Of a DNA stretch of 64,000 bases, positions 44,841-53,625 are shown one piece after another. The DNA lies in contig NZ_FPAQ01000017.1 in assembly GCF_900116405.1 (NCBI RefSeq), forward strand, positions 1 through 64,000, in the 5' to 3' direction. The notes beneath the pieces were generated by a model that did no database searches, had not been told where the DNA came from, and saw only the letters and a list, made by a program, of their open reading frames with translations. Within the stretch, counting starts at the first letter, position 1. Each line of letters opens with the position of its first letter. Made by a program: the position numbers and the translations under genes. The stretch comes from Halomonas saccharevitans. GTDB taxonomy: Bacteria > Pseudomonadota > Gammaproteobacteria > Pseudomonadales > Halomonadaceae.

Positions 44841-45433
44841 CAGCCCATCTCCTGGTTCGGGGTGCTGGTCGTGCCGCCGCTGTCGCCGCCGTGGTCATGG
44901 CCGTTGTAGGTGTTGCGCATGCCCTGCATGGTGCCCACGCCGTCGCGCACCTGGCCGGCCGCCTCGATGTCGCCGGTGGCGATCACCTTGGGCGTGTTCA
45001 GCGTCACGCTGGTGCTGCTGTTGAACACCGCTTCCGGCGCCGTCACGTCCAGCTTGCTGCCGGCCTTCACGCCGATGATGCGGCCGCGCTTGAAGCGGAT
45101 CTCGTCACCCTCGTCGGTGTACAGGCACACCTCGCCGGCCTTGAGCCCCTTGGGGCGATAGCGCCGGTCGTCCACCGACAGCGCCACCAGGTGGGCCCGC
45201 GCCCCGCCCACGGCCGCCACGATGGCCTCGGCCCCCGGGTGCGGGTGGCTGGTGTAGCCGTACTCCTGGAAGCGCTCGGCCCAGGCGGGCTCGCCGCCCA
45301 GCAGCGACACCTGCACCCCTTGCAGCTTCAGGCTGTCGTCCACCAGCTTGAGCACCCCGCGGCTGACCAGCAGGCGCAGGCGGCGCCAGACCGGCCCCAT
45401 CATGCGCTGCCAGGTGCGTCGTTGATCGCTCAT
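44840..45433 (-). CDS. Baseplate spike protein (Mu gp45-like)
   Basis: Membrane-piercing spike of 197 residues. The N-terminal domain is OB-fold-like (LLGGEPAWAERFQEYGYTS, HPHPGAEAIVAAVGG). The C-terminal part is beta-helical with repeated strands and ends in a His-rich loop (NTYNGHDHGGDSGG), the metal-binding tip seen in gpV-like spikes. The ATG at 45433 overlaps the previous stop (TGATG). The much longer open frame in this register is a GC shadow of the gp44 gene. Confidence 0.9.
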   Translation of the reverse strand: MSDQRRTWQRMMGPVWRRLRLLVSRGVLKLVDDSLKLQGVQVSLLGGEPAWAERFQEYGYTSHPHPGAEAIVAAVGGARAHLVALSVDDRRYRPKGLKAGEVCLYTDEGDEIRFKRGRIIGVKAGSKLDVTAPEAVFNSSTSVTLNTPKVIATGDIEAAGQVRDGVGTMQGMRNTYNGHDHGGDSGGTTSTPNQEMG

Positions 45434-46515
45434 CACCACCCCCAGCCGGCCGGCGTCGTGCCGCCGGACGATGACGGCTCGGGCTCCGGTACCGGCACCG
45501 GCTCGAACGCGGCCGGCGGCGCCACGCGCAGCTCGGCGCTGCGGCCCTGTTCGCTCTCGATCAGCTGCACGTCGCTGATCAGCAGCCGCTCGTCCAGCCC
45601 CAGGTAGGCGTCGCGCACCGGCACCAGGTCGCCCGGGCGCCACACCCCTTGCTCGTGCCGCCAGGTGCCCACCGTGTAGGTCACCCCGCGCCCCTTGGCC
45701 CAGCGCATACGCGCCTCGAGCTCGGCGCGCTCGCGGCAGTCGGCCGGGTTGGCCGGCGTGTCGCTGACGATCAGCGTGGTGCGCGGCGAGCGAATCCGCG
45801 GATCGGTCGCCCGGGCGCTGGGGCCGGCGGCGTCCTCGCCGTTCCACTCGTCGGTGCCCGGCGTCTGCCCCTCGACGATGTAGGTATTGAAGCGGTCGCG
45901 GTCGCTGAACGACCCCGAGCCCTTGCGAATGTTGCCGCCCAGCTCCAGCGGCGTGCGGATCTCGCGCTGCACCGCATGCACGATCACCAACCGCCCCTCG
46001 GCGTCGCTGACGATCCGCGCCCCGCGGATCTGCGCCGCCCGCTCCAACGCCTCGGCGATGGTCTGGCCGTCCTCCAGGGCGAACTCGCGGAAGGGCCGCG
46101 ACGCCCCCACGACGTCCACCACCTCGATGCCATACGGCGCCGCCAGGGTGCGGGCGATCTGCACCAGGGTCTGGCCGTCGAAGCGCTGGTCGCGGCCGCT
46201 GCAGTCGATCAGGTCGGCCGCCTTGCTCCGCCCGCTGGCGGTGATGGTGTGGCTGGTGGCGTCGTAGTCCGGCAGCACCTCGTCCAGGTAGCCGGTCACC
46301 ACCGTCTCGCCGCCCACGCTCACCGTGCACGCCTCGCCAGGCGTCACCGGGCGCACCTGGCCGCTATCGGCCCAGCGCTCGGTCAGGGTCAGGTCGAAGC
46401 TGTCGGCGATCTGGTCCAGCGACAGGCGGATGCGCACCTCCTGCCAGCCCTGGTGGCGGCGGCTGCCGAGCTGCAGCACTACCGGGCTGCGTCCAGTTGG
46501 GTCGCGCTCACTCAC
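45433..46515 (-). CDS. Baseplate hub protein (Mu gp44/gpP-like)
   Basis: Hub protein of 360 residues, counterpart of Mu gpP and P2 gpD. It has the typical segments LGSRRHQGWQEVRIRLSLDQ and VTGYLDEVLPDYDATSHTI. A Pro/Glu-rich C terminus (PVPEPEPSSS) ends the chain. Its start overlaps the DNA circularisation gene by 8 bases. It should cap the tail tube end above the spike. Confidence 0.88.
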   Translation of the reverse strand: MSERDPTGRSPVVLQLGSRRHQGWQEVRIRLSLDQIADSFDLTLTERWADSGQVRPVTPGEACTVSVGGETVVTGYLDEVLPDYDATSHTITASGRSKAADLIDCSGRDQRFDGQTLVQIARTLAAPYGIEVVDVVGASRPFREFALEDGQTIAEALERAAQIRGARIVSDAEGRLVIVHAVQREIRTPLELGGNIRKGSGSFSDRDRFNTYIVEGQTPGTDEWNGEDAAGPSARATDPRIRSPRTTLIVSDTPANPADCRERAELEARMRWAKGRGVTYTVGTWRHEQGVWRPGDLVPVRDAYLGLDERLLISDVQLIESEQGRSAELRVAPPAAFEPVPVPEPEPSSSGGTTPAGWGW

Positions 46516-47752
46516 TCAGCACCTCCAGCGTCATGCCCCCGCGCAGCGCGCCGGGATGGCGTGCCCGGTTGCGCGCCGCCACCTCGTCGGCGCGGGTGGC
46601 GTCGCCGTACAGGCGGTGCGCCACCACCAGCGCCGGCATCGTCGCCTGCGGGGTGTAGGTGGTCAGCCCGGGCAGGGCCACCGCCCGGGCGCGAAGATCC
46701 TCGGAGACCTTGGCGCGCAGCGTCACCAGGGTGGCGTACACCGCATCGGTGATCGGCGCCTGGGTGGCCATCTGCGCGTCGATCAGCGCCAGAGCATCCT
46801 CCCCGGCGGCCAGCGCCTCCTCGCGGCTGGTCCAGGCGGTCTCGCCCACCAGCCGGCTGGCGGCCAGCGTCGCCGCCCGGCCGTTCAGCTGGCGGGCGGC
46901 CATGGTGTTCTGGGCCCGCTGGCGGCGGGCCGGGGTATCAGCCACCGGCGGCGTCACGCTGTCGCTGCCGGTGCCGGTCTCGCGCAGCAGGCGCGCCGCC
47001 CGGGTCGGCGTGCCCGGCGTCAGCAGCACCCGGCCGGCGCCGGCATCGCCCGCGCCCACGCCCGCCCCGCCGTACAGGTCGAGCGCCTGGGCCGGCTTCA
47101 GCACCGCCTGGCGCAGCCGGTCGTAGCCGCCCAGCACGGTGGCGGCGATGGCGGCCGGGGCGCGCAGCTGGTCGGCCACCTGCTCGGCCACGCCACCCAC
47201 CACGTCCTCGAGGCCGCGCACCACCTGGTCCAGGTCGCGCTGCACCGCCACCAGCGACCAGCCCAGCAGCCCCTCGACGCTCCAGCGCTCGGCGAAGTCG
47301 TCGGCAAGGGCCGTCTCGAAGGCGTCCGAGGCCTGGCGCACCTCGCGCTGGGTGTCGATCGAGGTGGCCGGGTAGGCCTCCTGGCCGGCCTCGGAGAACG
47401 TCACCTGGAAGGTACACACGCCGCCTTCGCGGGTGCTCTCCCGCCAGCTCACGTCGCTGGCCACCGCCGTCACGCTACCCAGGTAGGGGTGCACCAGGGT
47501 GGCCGCCCCCGGCGCGTCCAGCGCCTCGATCAGGGCGTCGCGCTGGCGGTCGTAGTCGTCGCCGGCCACGAACATCTGCAGGCGCCACTCGCGGGCCTTG
47601 CGGCCCATGTCCTCGGCGTGGGGGCGGTCGCGGCGCGGGTACTCGTGGATCAGCCAGCGCCGCCCGCCGGTGGTGTCCGAACGCTCCACGTGGAAGCGCA
47701 CGCCGCGAAATTCCCCCGCCAGCTCGGGGTCGATACGGTCACGCCAGCTCAT
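46508..47752 (-). CDS. DNA circularisation/tail protein N (Mu gp43-like)
   Basis: Protein of 414 residues with the DNA_circ_N domain at the N terminus (WRDRIDPELAGEFRGVRFHV, later ALIEALDAPGAATLVHPYLG). Despite the family name, Mu gpN is a tail/baseplate component. The C-terminal half is helical and Ala-rich. It lies between the tape measure and hub genes, as in Mu, but here one plus-strand gene is inserted before it. Confidence 0.87.
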   Translation of the reverse strand: MSWRDRIDPELAGEFRGVRFHVERSDTTGGRRWLIHEYPRRDRPHAEDMGRKAREWRLQMFVAGDDYDRQRDALIEALDAPGAATLVHPYLGSVTAVASDVSWRESTREGGVCTFQVTFSEAGQEAYPATSIDTQREVRQASDAFETALADDFAERWSVEGLLGWSLVAVQRDLDQVVRGLEDVVGGVAEQVADQLRAPAAIAATVLGGYDRLRQAVLKPAQALDLYGGAGVGAGDAGAGRVLLTPGTPTRAARLLRETGTGSDSVTPPVADTPARRQRAQNTMAARQLNGRAATLAASRLVGETAWTSREEALAAGEDALALIDAQMATQAPITDAVYATLVTLRAKVSEDLRARAVALPGLTTYTPQATMPALVVAHRLYGDATRADEVAARNRARHPGALRGGMTLEVLSE

Positions 47753-47801
47753 GTGCTACGCTCCCTTGGCAACGCATGGAAATGAAGGAAGGGACTGACC
47801 C

Positions 47802-48002
47802 ATGAAGACGACAGAAAAGGTTTCCCTCATCGCTGCCGCCTCCGGCGTCGCCGCCGGCATTGGCACCTGGTGGCTGCTTCCCGAGGCCCACTGGGGCGTC
47901 TACGTTCTGGCGGGCCTGCTGGTGATGGGAGGCGCGTACACCGGCATCATCCAGCAGATCGCCACCGACCGAATCGCCGACCGCGACGTGAGCAACCGAT
48001 AG
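47802..48002 (+). CDS. Small two-helix membrane protein, moron-like insertion
   Basis: Protein of 66 residues on the plus strand, against all neighbouring phage genes. It has two hydrophobic segments (KVSLIAAASGVAAGIGTWWL and VYVLAGLLVMGGAYTGII) and a charged tail. AAGGAAGGG lies 8-16 bases before the ATG. Its GC is lower than that of its neighbours. It fits exactly between the tape measure stop and the gp43 start. This is the layout of a moron: a gene with its own signals, expressed from the prophage. Holin- or superinfection-type functions are possible; none can be assigned. Confidence 0.65.
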   Translation: MKTTEKVSLIAAASGVAAGIGTWWLLPEAHWGVYVLAGLLVMGGAYTGIIQQIATDRIADRDVSNR

Positions 48003-48004
48003 CC

Positions 48005-49762
48005 TCACGGCATCACCCCCAGGGCCCCGGAGGTCACGTCGAAGTCCAGCGCGCCATCCCGGCGCGCTTCGGCTACCCGGGGCCGGCCCTCCGAATCCAC
48101 CACGATGCGCAGCTCGCCGCCCACCTCGGTGCGCCCCGGGCCCGGCATCGCCCCCGAGCGCCCCTCGGCCACCGGCGCCCCGCCGGCCTGCGGCGCGCCC
48201 ATCTCGCCTAGCCCCAGGCGCTCCTGAGCCCAGTCCGGCAACCAGCCGGTCAGCTCCTCGATCTTCTGCGACAGCCAGCCGGTCAGCGCCGTCCAGCGTT
48301 CGGTGATGCCGTCCCACAGCCCGCCGATCCACTCGCGCCCCACCTCGGTCAGCGGCCGCGCGCCGAACAGCTCGAACACCGCGTCGATGCCCTGCAGCAG
48401 CAGCCCGGCCGGGCTGAAGGCCAGCAGGTCCTGGACGATGCCGCCGATGCCCTGGTCGAACCACTCCGTCACGCCCTCCCACAGCTCGCCGAACCAGGCC
48501 GAAATGCCATCCCAGTTGCGATAAATCAGGTAGGCAGCCCCTGCCACGGCGGCAATGCCGGTGATGATCCAGCCGATCGGCGTGGTCAGCATGGCCACCG
48601 ACATGGCGCGGATGCCGGCGATCACGGCAGGGACCGCCCTGGCCGCTAGCCCAAGCATGGCTCGCGTCGCAGCGACCAGGCCTCCAGCCAGCGCTGGAAG
48701 AATCCTCACCAGGCTGACGGCAATTGCCGCGCCCATGTTGTAGATCGCGATGATCGTTCTGCCGATGGCCACCAGCAGACGGGCACTCATGATGGCCGCC
48801 AGAATGGCGATCAGATTGCCGAACCCCCCGACGCGATCCGCCGCCCAGGACACTGCGGCACCGACCATCTGCACCCCGCGCCACACGTCGCGAACGCCCT
48901 CGACGATGTCGGTGGCCACCGCCTCGCGGTTGGCCTGGCCCAGCAGCCCCATGCGCTCGATCCAGTCATTGATCGCCGGCAGCAGCTCGCCCACCACGGT
49001 GCGCTGGATGCCGAACAGCGTCTGGCGCAGGGCGCCCATCTGGCGGGTGTAGCTGCGCGACTCCTCGACGTCCTCGGGGCTGAAGATCTCGCCGCGCTCG
49101 TGGGCGGCGCGCATGATGGCCTCGACCTCCTCGCGGGTGGCGCCTAGCATGGCCACCATCTGCTCGGCCCCCTGGCCGCCGAAGATCTCGTCCATCACCC
49201 GCTGGCGGGCGGCGTCGTTCTCCAGCTGCCCCAGGCGCGAGCGCACCAGGTCGAACATGGCGGCGGTGTCGCCGCCGGTCCTGCGCAGGTCGTCGACATT
49301 GATGCCCAGCCGTCCGAACGCTTCGGCGGCGGGGCCGCCGGCCGTCACCACGAACTCGTCGGCGCGCATCGACAGCTCCTTCAGGCCGTCGACCAGGGCG
49401 TCGTTGCCCACGCCGAACCGCCGACCCACCGCCATCCACTCCTGCAGCCAGGTGGTGCCCACGCTCAGGCGCTCGGCGCTCTCCTGCACCGAATTGCCCA
49501 CGTCGGTCACCCCCGAGACCAGGCGCTCCACGCCCCACACGGCCCCGGCGGCCAGCCCGCCCATCACCGCCAGGCGCTGGCCCAGCCCGCGGGCACGCTC
49601 CAGGGTCTGGCCCATGGTCTCGCCCACGCGCCTCGCCGAGCCGGCCAGGCGGTCCAGCCCGGCGCGACGGCCCAGCCCCGACAGCGACTGCTGGATGCGG
49701 CGGACCGGGCGCGTCACCCGGTCCACCAGCTGCATCACGATGCTGGTCGTCATGTTAGCCAT
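48005..49762 (-). CDS. Tail tape measure protein (Mu gp42-like)
   Basis: Protein of 585 residues that sets tail length and is ejected with the DNA. The N terminus carries LVDRVTRPVRRIQQSLSGLG, common in Mu-like tape measures. Long helical stretches follow. Several strongly hydrophobic segments lie between about residues 315 and 420 (ILAAIMSARLLVAIGRTIIA, TTPIGWIITGIAAVAGAAYL). The C-terminal domain ends with LRIVVDSEGRPRV. The gene overlaps the frameshifted chaperone end by 8 bases. Confidence 0.9.
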   Translation of the reverse strand: MANMTTSIVMQLVDRVTRPVRRIQQSLSGLGRRAGLDRLAGSARRVGETMGQTLERARGLGQRLAVMGGLAAGAVWGVERLVSGVTDVGNSVQESAERLSVGTTWLQEWMAVGRRFGVGNDALVDGLKELSMRADEFVVTAGGPAAEAFGRLGINVDDLRRTGGDTAAMFDLVRSRLGQLENDAARQRVMDEIFGGQGAEQMVAMLGATREEVEAIMRAAHERGEIFSPEDVEESRSYTRQMGALRQTLFGIQRTVVGELLPAINDWIERMGLLGQANREAVATDIVEGVRDVWRGVQMVGAAVSWAADRVGGFGNLIAILAAIMSARLLVAIGRTIIAIYNMGAAIAVSLVRILPALAGGLVAATRAMLGLAARAVPAVIAGIRAMSVAMLTTPIGWIITGIAAVAGAAYLIYRNWDGISAWFGELWEGVTEWFDQGIGGIVQDLLAFSPAGLLLQGIDAVFELFGARPLTEVGREWIGGLWDGITERWTALTGWLSQKIEELTGWLPDWAQERLGLGEMGAPQAGGAPVAEGRSGAMPGPGRTEVGGELRIVVDSEGRPRVAEARRDGALDFDVTSGALGVMP

Positions 49763-50248
49763 CGCGCTTCATCTCCTCGGCGAGGATCTCGGCCTGGCCG
49801 TACCACCAGACCAGGTCGTCGACGTCCATCTCCAGCAGCTCCACCGGGTTGAAGCCGGTGAAGGCCACCGCCACGGTGCGGGTCAGCGCCGCCCAGTCCC
49901 GCGGCGCTTGGGCAAAAAAGGCTCGATGGCCACCAGGCACAGGTCCATGTCGCGAGCGCCCAGCTCGTCCATGGCATGCGCCGGCACCCCGGCCACGGCG
50001 GCCACCAGGGCCAGGCCCTTGCCGATCTCGCCGCTGGCCTGGTCCATCTTCTTCAGGTGCTTGCCCTTGACCCGCTTGGGCAGGGTCAGCGTCTCCAGGG
50101 TGCGCGGGCCGTCATCCAGCTTGCTGTGCGTGTAGGCCAGCGGCTCCTCGAGGGTGACGACCAGGGTGTCGCCCTGGTCGTCGATGCGGGCGCGCTCGTC
50201 GTCGGTCAGCTCGATGCCGTCGATCTGGTCGTGAAGGGTGTCGTCCAT
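49755..50248 (-). CDS. Tail assembly chaperone, -1 frameshift product (gp41-gp42 fusion)
   Basis: Predicted 164-residue product made when ribosomes slip back one base at 49919-49913. The first 112 residues equal the short chaperone. The next 52 (from AQAPRDWAALTR to ILAEEMKRDG) come from the second frame and carry the GpE-like segment VELLEMDVDDLVWWYGQAE. Such short/long chaperone pairs precede the tape measure gene in most tailed phages and help coat it during tail assembly. The second frame has no good start of its own. Confidence 0.8.
49883..50248 (-). CDS. Tail assembly chaperone, short form (Mu gp41-like)
   Basis: Zero-frame protein of 121 residues, acidic at the N terminus (TLHDQIDGIELTDDERARID) and ending in a basic tail KRRGTGRR. 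It matches the phage tail assembly protein family of Mu-like phages (gp41). It lies between the tube and tape measure genes. Near its end it carries a slippery heptamer. Confidence 0.88.
   Translation of the reverse strand: MDDTLHDQIDGIELTDDERARIDDQGDTLVVTLEEPLAYTHSKLDDGPRTLETLTLPKRVKGKHLKKMDQASGEIGKGLALVAAVAGVPAHAMDELGARDMDLCLVAIEPFLPKRRGTGRR
49913..49919 (-). promoter_or_regulatory. Programmed -1 ribosomal frameshift site
   Basis: The minus strand reads T-TTT-TTG in the zero frame of the chaperone gene (codons CCT TTT TTG). This is a canonical X-XXY-YYZ-type slip site. Slipping joins the frame ending at 49755. Confidence 0.8.
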
Positions 50249-50251
50249 CGC

Positions 50252-50608
50252 TTAGATCCTCTTGCAGGTGCGGGCGGCCATGTTCAGGCGGAAGGTGCCC
50301 TCGCCGCTGTTCAGCTCGGTGGTCTCGGTGACGAAGGCGCCGGTCAGCATGTAGTCCTGGCCGTTGTCGCACTCGAACAGCACCGTGGCGCCGCGGATCT
50401 TGCCGACCTCGATCAGGTCCAGCTCCTCGGTGTGCAGCACGGTCAGCTGCAGGGTCGGGGCCACCGGCTCCTCGTTGTAGTAGACGCGATGCCCGGCCAT
50501 CTTGGTGTTGCGGTTCACGCCGCCGGGGTTGAGCGTGGCGCCGCGCTCGCTGGGAAACTCCTGGCCGTCCACGCGCACGGTGGCGACTCCGGTTACTCGT
50601 CCGCTCAT
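50252..50608 (-). CDS. Tail tube protein (Mu gpM-like)
   Basis: Protein of 118 residues, the expected size of Mu gpM. It has the conserved start VTGVATVRVDGQEFPSERGA and the beta-rich core RVYYNEEPVAPTLQLTVLH. Tube proteins stack as hexamers inside the sheath. It follows the sheath gene after 58 bases, the usual order in contractile-tailed phages. Confidence 0.9.
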   Translation of the reverse strand: MSGRVTGVATVRVDGQEFPSERGATLNPGGVNRNTKMAGHRVYYNEEPVAPTLQLTVLHTEELDLIEVGKIRGATVLFECDNGQDYMLTGAFVTETTELNSGEGTFRLNMAARTCKRI

Positions 50609-50666
50609 GGGGGCTTGCCCTCCTGTTAACGGGTGGTTGAGCGGCGCTTATCCGCGCCGCATCGGG

Positions 50667-52154
50667 TTACCGGCGGAACTGGGTCTGCTGGGCATGCACG
50701 CGGTACTGGCCGATCAGCATCGGCTGGTCGATCACGTTCAGGCGCGCCGGGTCGTTGGGGTCGATGTTCGCCTGCAGGCTCTCGGCATAGCCGGCGTAGT
50801 CGCGCACCCAGCCATAGGCGCCCATCAGCGTCAGCTCGTAGAGGTTGAGCAGCTCGGTCTTCGCCACCTTCGGCGTCATGATCGGCTGGCTCGGGTCGTA
50901 GAAGGCCCGGTCCTCGTCGGCCGCCAGCTTGTGGCGCGGGTACTTCTGGGCGAACAGCGAGATCTGCTCGAAGCGGATCCGCTCGAGGGTCTCGGGCACG
51001 TTGATGTCGAGATACGAGTCGTCGGCGATGCCGGCGTCGTTCTCCTGGTAGGTGGTGATCTGGCGCTCGATCTGCACGCTGCCGTCGCTCGCCACGGTAT
51101 AAGTGGCAATGCCGTCATACAGCAGCAGGTTGCGCTCGGGATCGCTCCAGCGGTCGTCCTCGGCGGGCGGAATCAGCCCGGGCAGGGTCAGGCGCTGCAG
51201 CGGGCGAGCCGGGTCGATGGCCAGCGCCCCGGCCGCGACGATGGCGTCGGTGGCCGCCCAGATCCAGGTGGCGCTGGGCGCCAGGCCGGTGCCCATCACG
51301 CTCAGGTGCGGGGAGTTGCGCCCGCTGCCCAGGGTGCCGGTCTCGCTGTGGGTGCCGCGGAAGGCGGCGAAGGCGCGCCCGCCGATCTGGCGCATCGGCC
51401 CGTAGCGGTCGGCCAGCTCGCCCTCGATGGCCTCCAGGCTGGTGGTGTCGGTATAGGGCAGCGCGATCCAGTTCCACCACTCGCCGCCCATGGCCGCGAT
51501 CACCGGGTCCAGCGAGGGGTTCACGGCGCCGCCAGTGGGCTGGGTGTAGGTCAGGGCCAGCGCCCGTGGCCGGGTCTCGCCCTTCACGCTGTCGCGCAGG
51601 TCGATGTCGTTGCCGGTCTCGCCGCCCCAGCGGCAGGTCAGGTCGACCTGGCTCGGCGTGGTGCCGTTCACCGCCGCGGTCACCGGCATGCGGTCGTCGG
51701 CGTTCACGGCATCGACGATCGCCTGGGCCACCACCTGCGGGTCGTCGCCGCCGGCCATCTCCACCCACACGCGCCGACCGGCCACGTACAGGGCCAGCGG
51801 CCGGGTCTCGGCGGGACCGTCGGTCACCTCGATGGTGCCCTTGGCCTTGGTCGCGGTACCGTCGTCATCCAGGGCGATGGCCCAGGTCTCGGTATAGAGG
51901 TCGACGTCCTTGATGGCGCGCATCATCTCGGCCAGCATCGAGCCACGGCCGAACAGCTCGTCGGCCTGCTCCTTGCCGGTCACGCGCACCAGGCTGCCGG
52001 CGCCCTGGCTGCCGGCGGCCAGCTTCTGGCCGACCACCAGCAGCTTGCCCATGAACACGCTGTTGCCGGCCAGGCGGTTGTCGAACTCGATGTACCACCC
52101 CGGCAGCCGCAGGGCGGCGGGGATCTGGTTGAATACGGTGGAACTGATCGCCAT
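50667..52154 (-). CDS. Contractile tail sheath protein (Mu gpL-like)
   Basis: Sheath subunit of 495 residues with the family start NQIPAALRLPGWYIEFDNRL and the motif VMGTGLAPSATWIWAATDAI. The C-terminal arm ends LIGQYRVHAQQTQFRR. Size and order match Mu gpL, so the phage is a myovirus. Its start codon overlaps the stop of the DUF2635 gene. Confidence 0.93.
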   Translation of the reverse strand: MAISSTVFNQIPAALRLPGWYIEFDNRLAGNSVFMGKLLVVGQKLAAGSQGAGSLVRVTGKEQADELFGRGSMLAEMMRAIKDVDLYTETWAIALDDDGTATKAKGTIEVTDGPAETRPLALYVAGRRVWVEMAGGDDPQVVAQAIVDAVNADDRMPVTAAVNGTTPSQVDLTCRWGGETGNDIDLRDSVKGETRPRALALTYTQPTGGAVNPSLDPVIAAMGGEWWNWIALPYTDTTSLEAIEGELADRYGPMRQIGGRAFAAFRGTHSETGTLGSGRNSPHLSVMGTGLAPSATWIWAATDAIVAAGALAIDPARPLQRLTLPGLIPPAEDDRWSDPERNLLLYDGIATYTVASDGSVQIERQITTYQENDAGIADDSYLDINVPETLERIRFEQISLFAQKYPRHKLAADEDRAFYDPSQPIMTPKVAKTELLNLYELTLMGAYGWVRDYAGYAESLQANIDPNDPARLNVIDQPMLIGQYRVHAQQTQFRR

Positions 52155-52366
52155 CAGTCAGTCTCCTGTTGGTCACGGGCCGGCGCCTTCGCCGGGGCCT
52201 TGGGTTGCTTGGGCGGCTGGGCCTCCACCACCGAGCCCTCGGCGTGGCGGCGCACCCAGTAGCCGGTCCACGCCACCCAGGCGCCCTCGGCGGGCAGCGG
52301 GCGGCCGTTGTGCGGTTGCCGCACCACCAGGCCCTTGCGGGCCGGTTTCATGAAGCGCTGTTTCAC
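52154..52366 (-). CDS. DUF2635 protein (Mu gp38-like)
   Basis: Protein of 70 residues starting at GTG, which overlaps the previous stop (GTGA). The conserved core is KGLVVRQPHNGRPLPAEGAW followed by a basic, Pro/Ala/Lys-rich tail. DUF2635 proteins sit just before the sheath gene in Mu-like phages; no function is known. Confidence 0.85.
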   Translation of the reverse strand: MKQRFMKPARKGLVVRQPHNGRPLPAEGAWVAWTGYWVRRHAEGSVVEAQPPKQPKAPAKAPARDQQETD

Positions 52367-52920
52367 GGTGACTCCTCCGTGGGCAGTTCCAGGTGACTCT
52401 CGGTGTCGGGGCCATCCCCGACGTGATGCGTGCCGTGGTAGGTGGCGAAGTCGGCCAGCTCGGCGGCATCGCGCGGGGCCGGCAGCCCCATCTCCAGGTC
52501 GAAGCTCATCTCGTACACCGCCACCCCCTTGCGCTGGGCGCTGGCCGGGGTCAGCACCCGCAGCCCCTGAAACATCAGCGTGCCCAGCTTCGCCGCCGGC
52601 TTGCCGCCCAGGGTGGGGATGACCCGCTCGACGATCTCGTAGGCACCGATCTGGCGGCTGCTGCCGCGCTGCCGGGCCCGGCCGCCACTGGCCTGGGCGG
52701 TCACGGCGTAGACCATGAAGCGCCCGTTGAGCCGGCCACCCTGAGCGCCCTTGCCGGGGCCGCCACCGTCGAAGTAGACCCACACCCCCGGCATGCTGCG
52801 AAAGGCCAGGGCCAGGGCGTCCTGGTCCCAGGGCCCGGGCAGGGTCTCGACGGTGCGCACCGTCTGCCCCAGCACCCCCTGGATGGCGGCGACGATGGCG
52901 TCCTCGGCCTCGGCGATCAT
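52363..52920 (-). CDS. Mu gp37-like protein (DUF1834)
   Basis: Protein of 185 residues with the start IAEAEDAIVAAIQGVLGQTV and the core GRFMVYAVTAQASGG. It matches the Gp37 family, a predicted tail-terminator or head-tail joining component. ATG overlaps the previous stop by one base. The C terminus is acidic and His-rich. Confidence 0.88.
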   Translation of the reverse strand: MIAEAEDAIVAAIQGVLGQTVRTVETLPGPWDQDALALAFRSMPGVWVYFDGGGPGKGAQGGRLNGRFMVYAVTAQASGGRARQRGSSRQIGAYEIVERVIPTLGGKPAAKLGTLMFQGLRVLTPASAQRKGVAVYEMSFDLEMGLPAPRDAAELADFATYHGTHHVGDGPDTESHLELPTEESP

Positions 52921-53330
52921 CAGTAGCCCCTCAGCGCGTCGTCATCGAACACCCGGCGCCCACCCCCGGTGGTGGCCGGGGCGGCGTTGGCCGGCGGCGG
53001 CGAGGCCAGGGGCAGGTTGATCTCGCCCCGGGCCACGGCCTTCAGCCGGGCGATGGCGTCCTCGTAGCGCTGCCGCCCCTGTTCGGTGGCCACCGGCTGC
53101 TGCAGCCGATAGCGGGCGATGTCGGTGCACAGCAGCGACAGCAGCCGCGGCGTGTCGGTCACCGGCAGCCGGTAGCGCGCCGCCAGGAAGCCGTCGATCT
53201 CGACGCTGGCGTCCTCCAGGGCGCGCTCGGCCACCGCGGTGTCGATCGCCCCGGCGTGCTCGAGGTCGGTCAGCTCGACGATCTCGTCCTCGCCGAAGCG
53301 CTCGACCAGGTCGGCCACACTGGCGTACAT
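52920..53330 (-). CDS. Mu gp36-like protein (DUF1320)
   Basis: Protein of 136 residues with the DUF1320 start YASVADLVERFGEDEIVELT and the conserved DIARYRLQQPVATE helix. It is expected to be a head-completion or connector protein, by position between capsid and tail genes and by its gp6/gp15-like helical pattern. Confidence 0.88.
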   Translation of the reverse strand: MYASVADLVERFGEDEIVELTDLEHAGAIDTAVAERALEDASVEIDGFLAARYRLPVTDTPRLLSLLCTDIARYRLQQPVATEQGRQRYEDAIARLKAVARGEINLPLASPPPANAAPATTGGGRRVFDDDALRGY

Positions 53331-53336
53331 GGCGCG

Positions 53337-53573
53337 TTACTCCTTCGCCTTGGCGGTTTTCGCGGCCGGCTTGGCCGGCTGCGGCTTGGCGTCCTGCTCG
53401 GCCTGGGCCTTGGCGTCCGCCTCGCCGGCGTCGCCCGGCGCGCCGATCACGCCCTTGCGGGTCAGGTGCTCGATCTCGGCGGCGTCCTTCTTGGGGTCCA
53501 GCTCCACCTCGCCCTGGGGCGGGCGGTGCGTCTTGCCGTTGCGGCGCAGGGGTTCACGTACCGGATACTTCAT
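53337..53573 (-). CDS. Small Lys/Ala-rich phage protein
   Basis: Protein of 78 residues with a conserved-looking N-terminal half (REPLRRNGKTHRPPQGEVEL) and a low-complexity Ala/Lys/Pro tail. Proteins of this form often lie between the capsid and gp36 genes in Mu-like phages (gp35 position). No function is known. Confidence 0.7.
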   Translation of the reverse strand: MKYPVREPLRRNGKTHRPPQGEVELDPKKDAAEIEHLTRKGVIGAPGDAGEADAKAQAEQDAKPQPAKPAAKTAKAKE

Positions 53574-53625
53574 GGCTCACCTCGTGGCGTGCCGGCCCGC
53601 CCACGGGCGGGCCGGGTGCGTGGGC

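Noticed and set aside
44840-46330. 496-residue frame including the spike gene
   Set aside because: Only the last 197 residues show the spike protein; the rest is the shadow of the hub gene in another frame.
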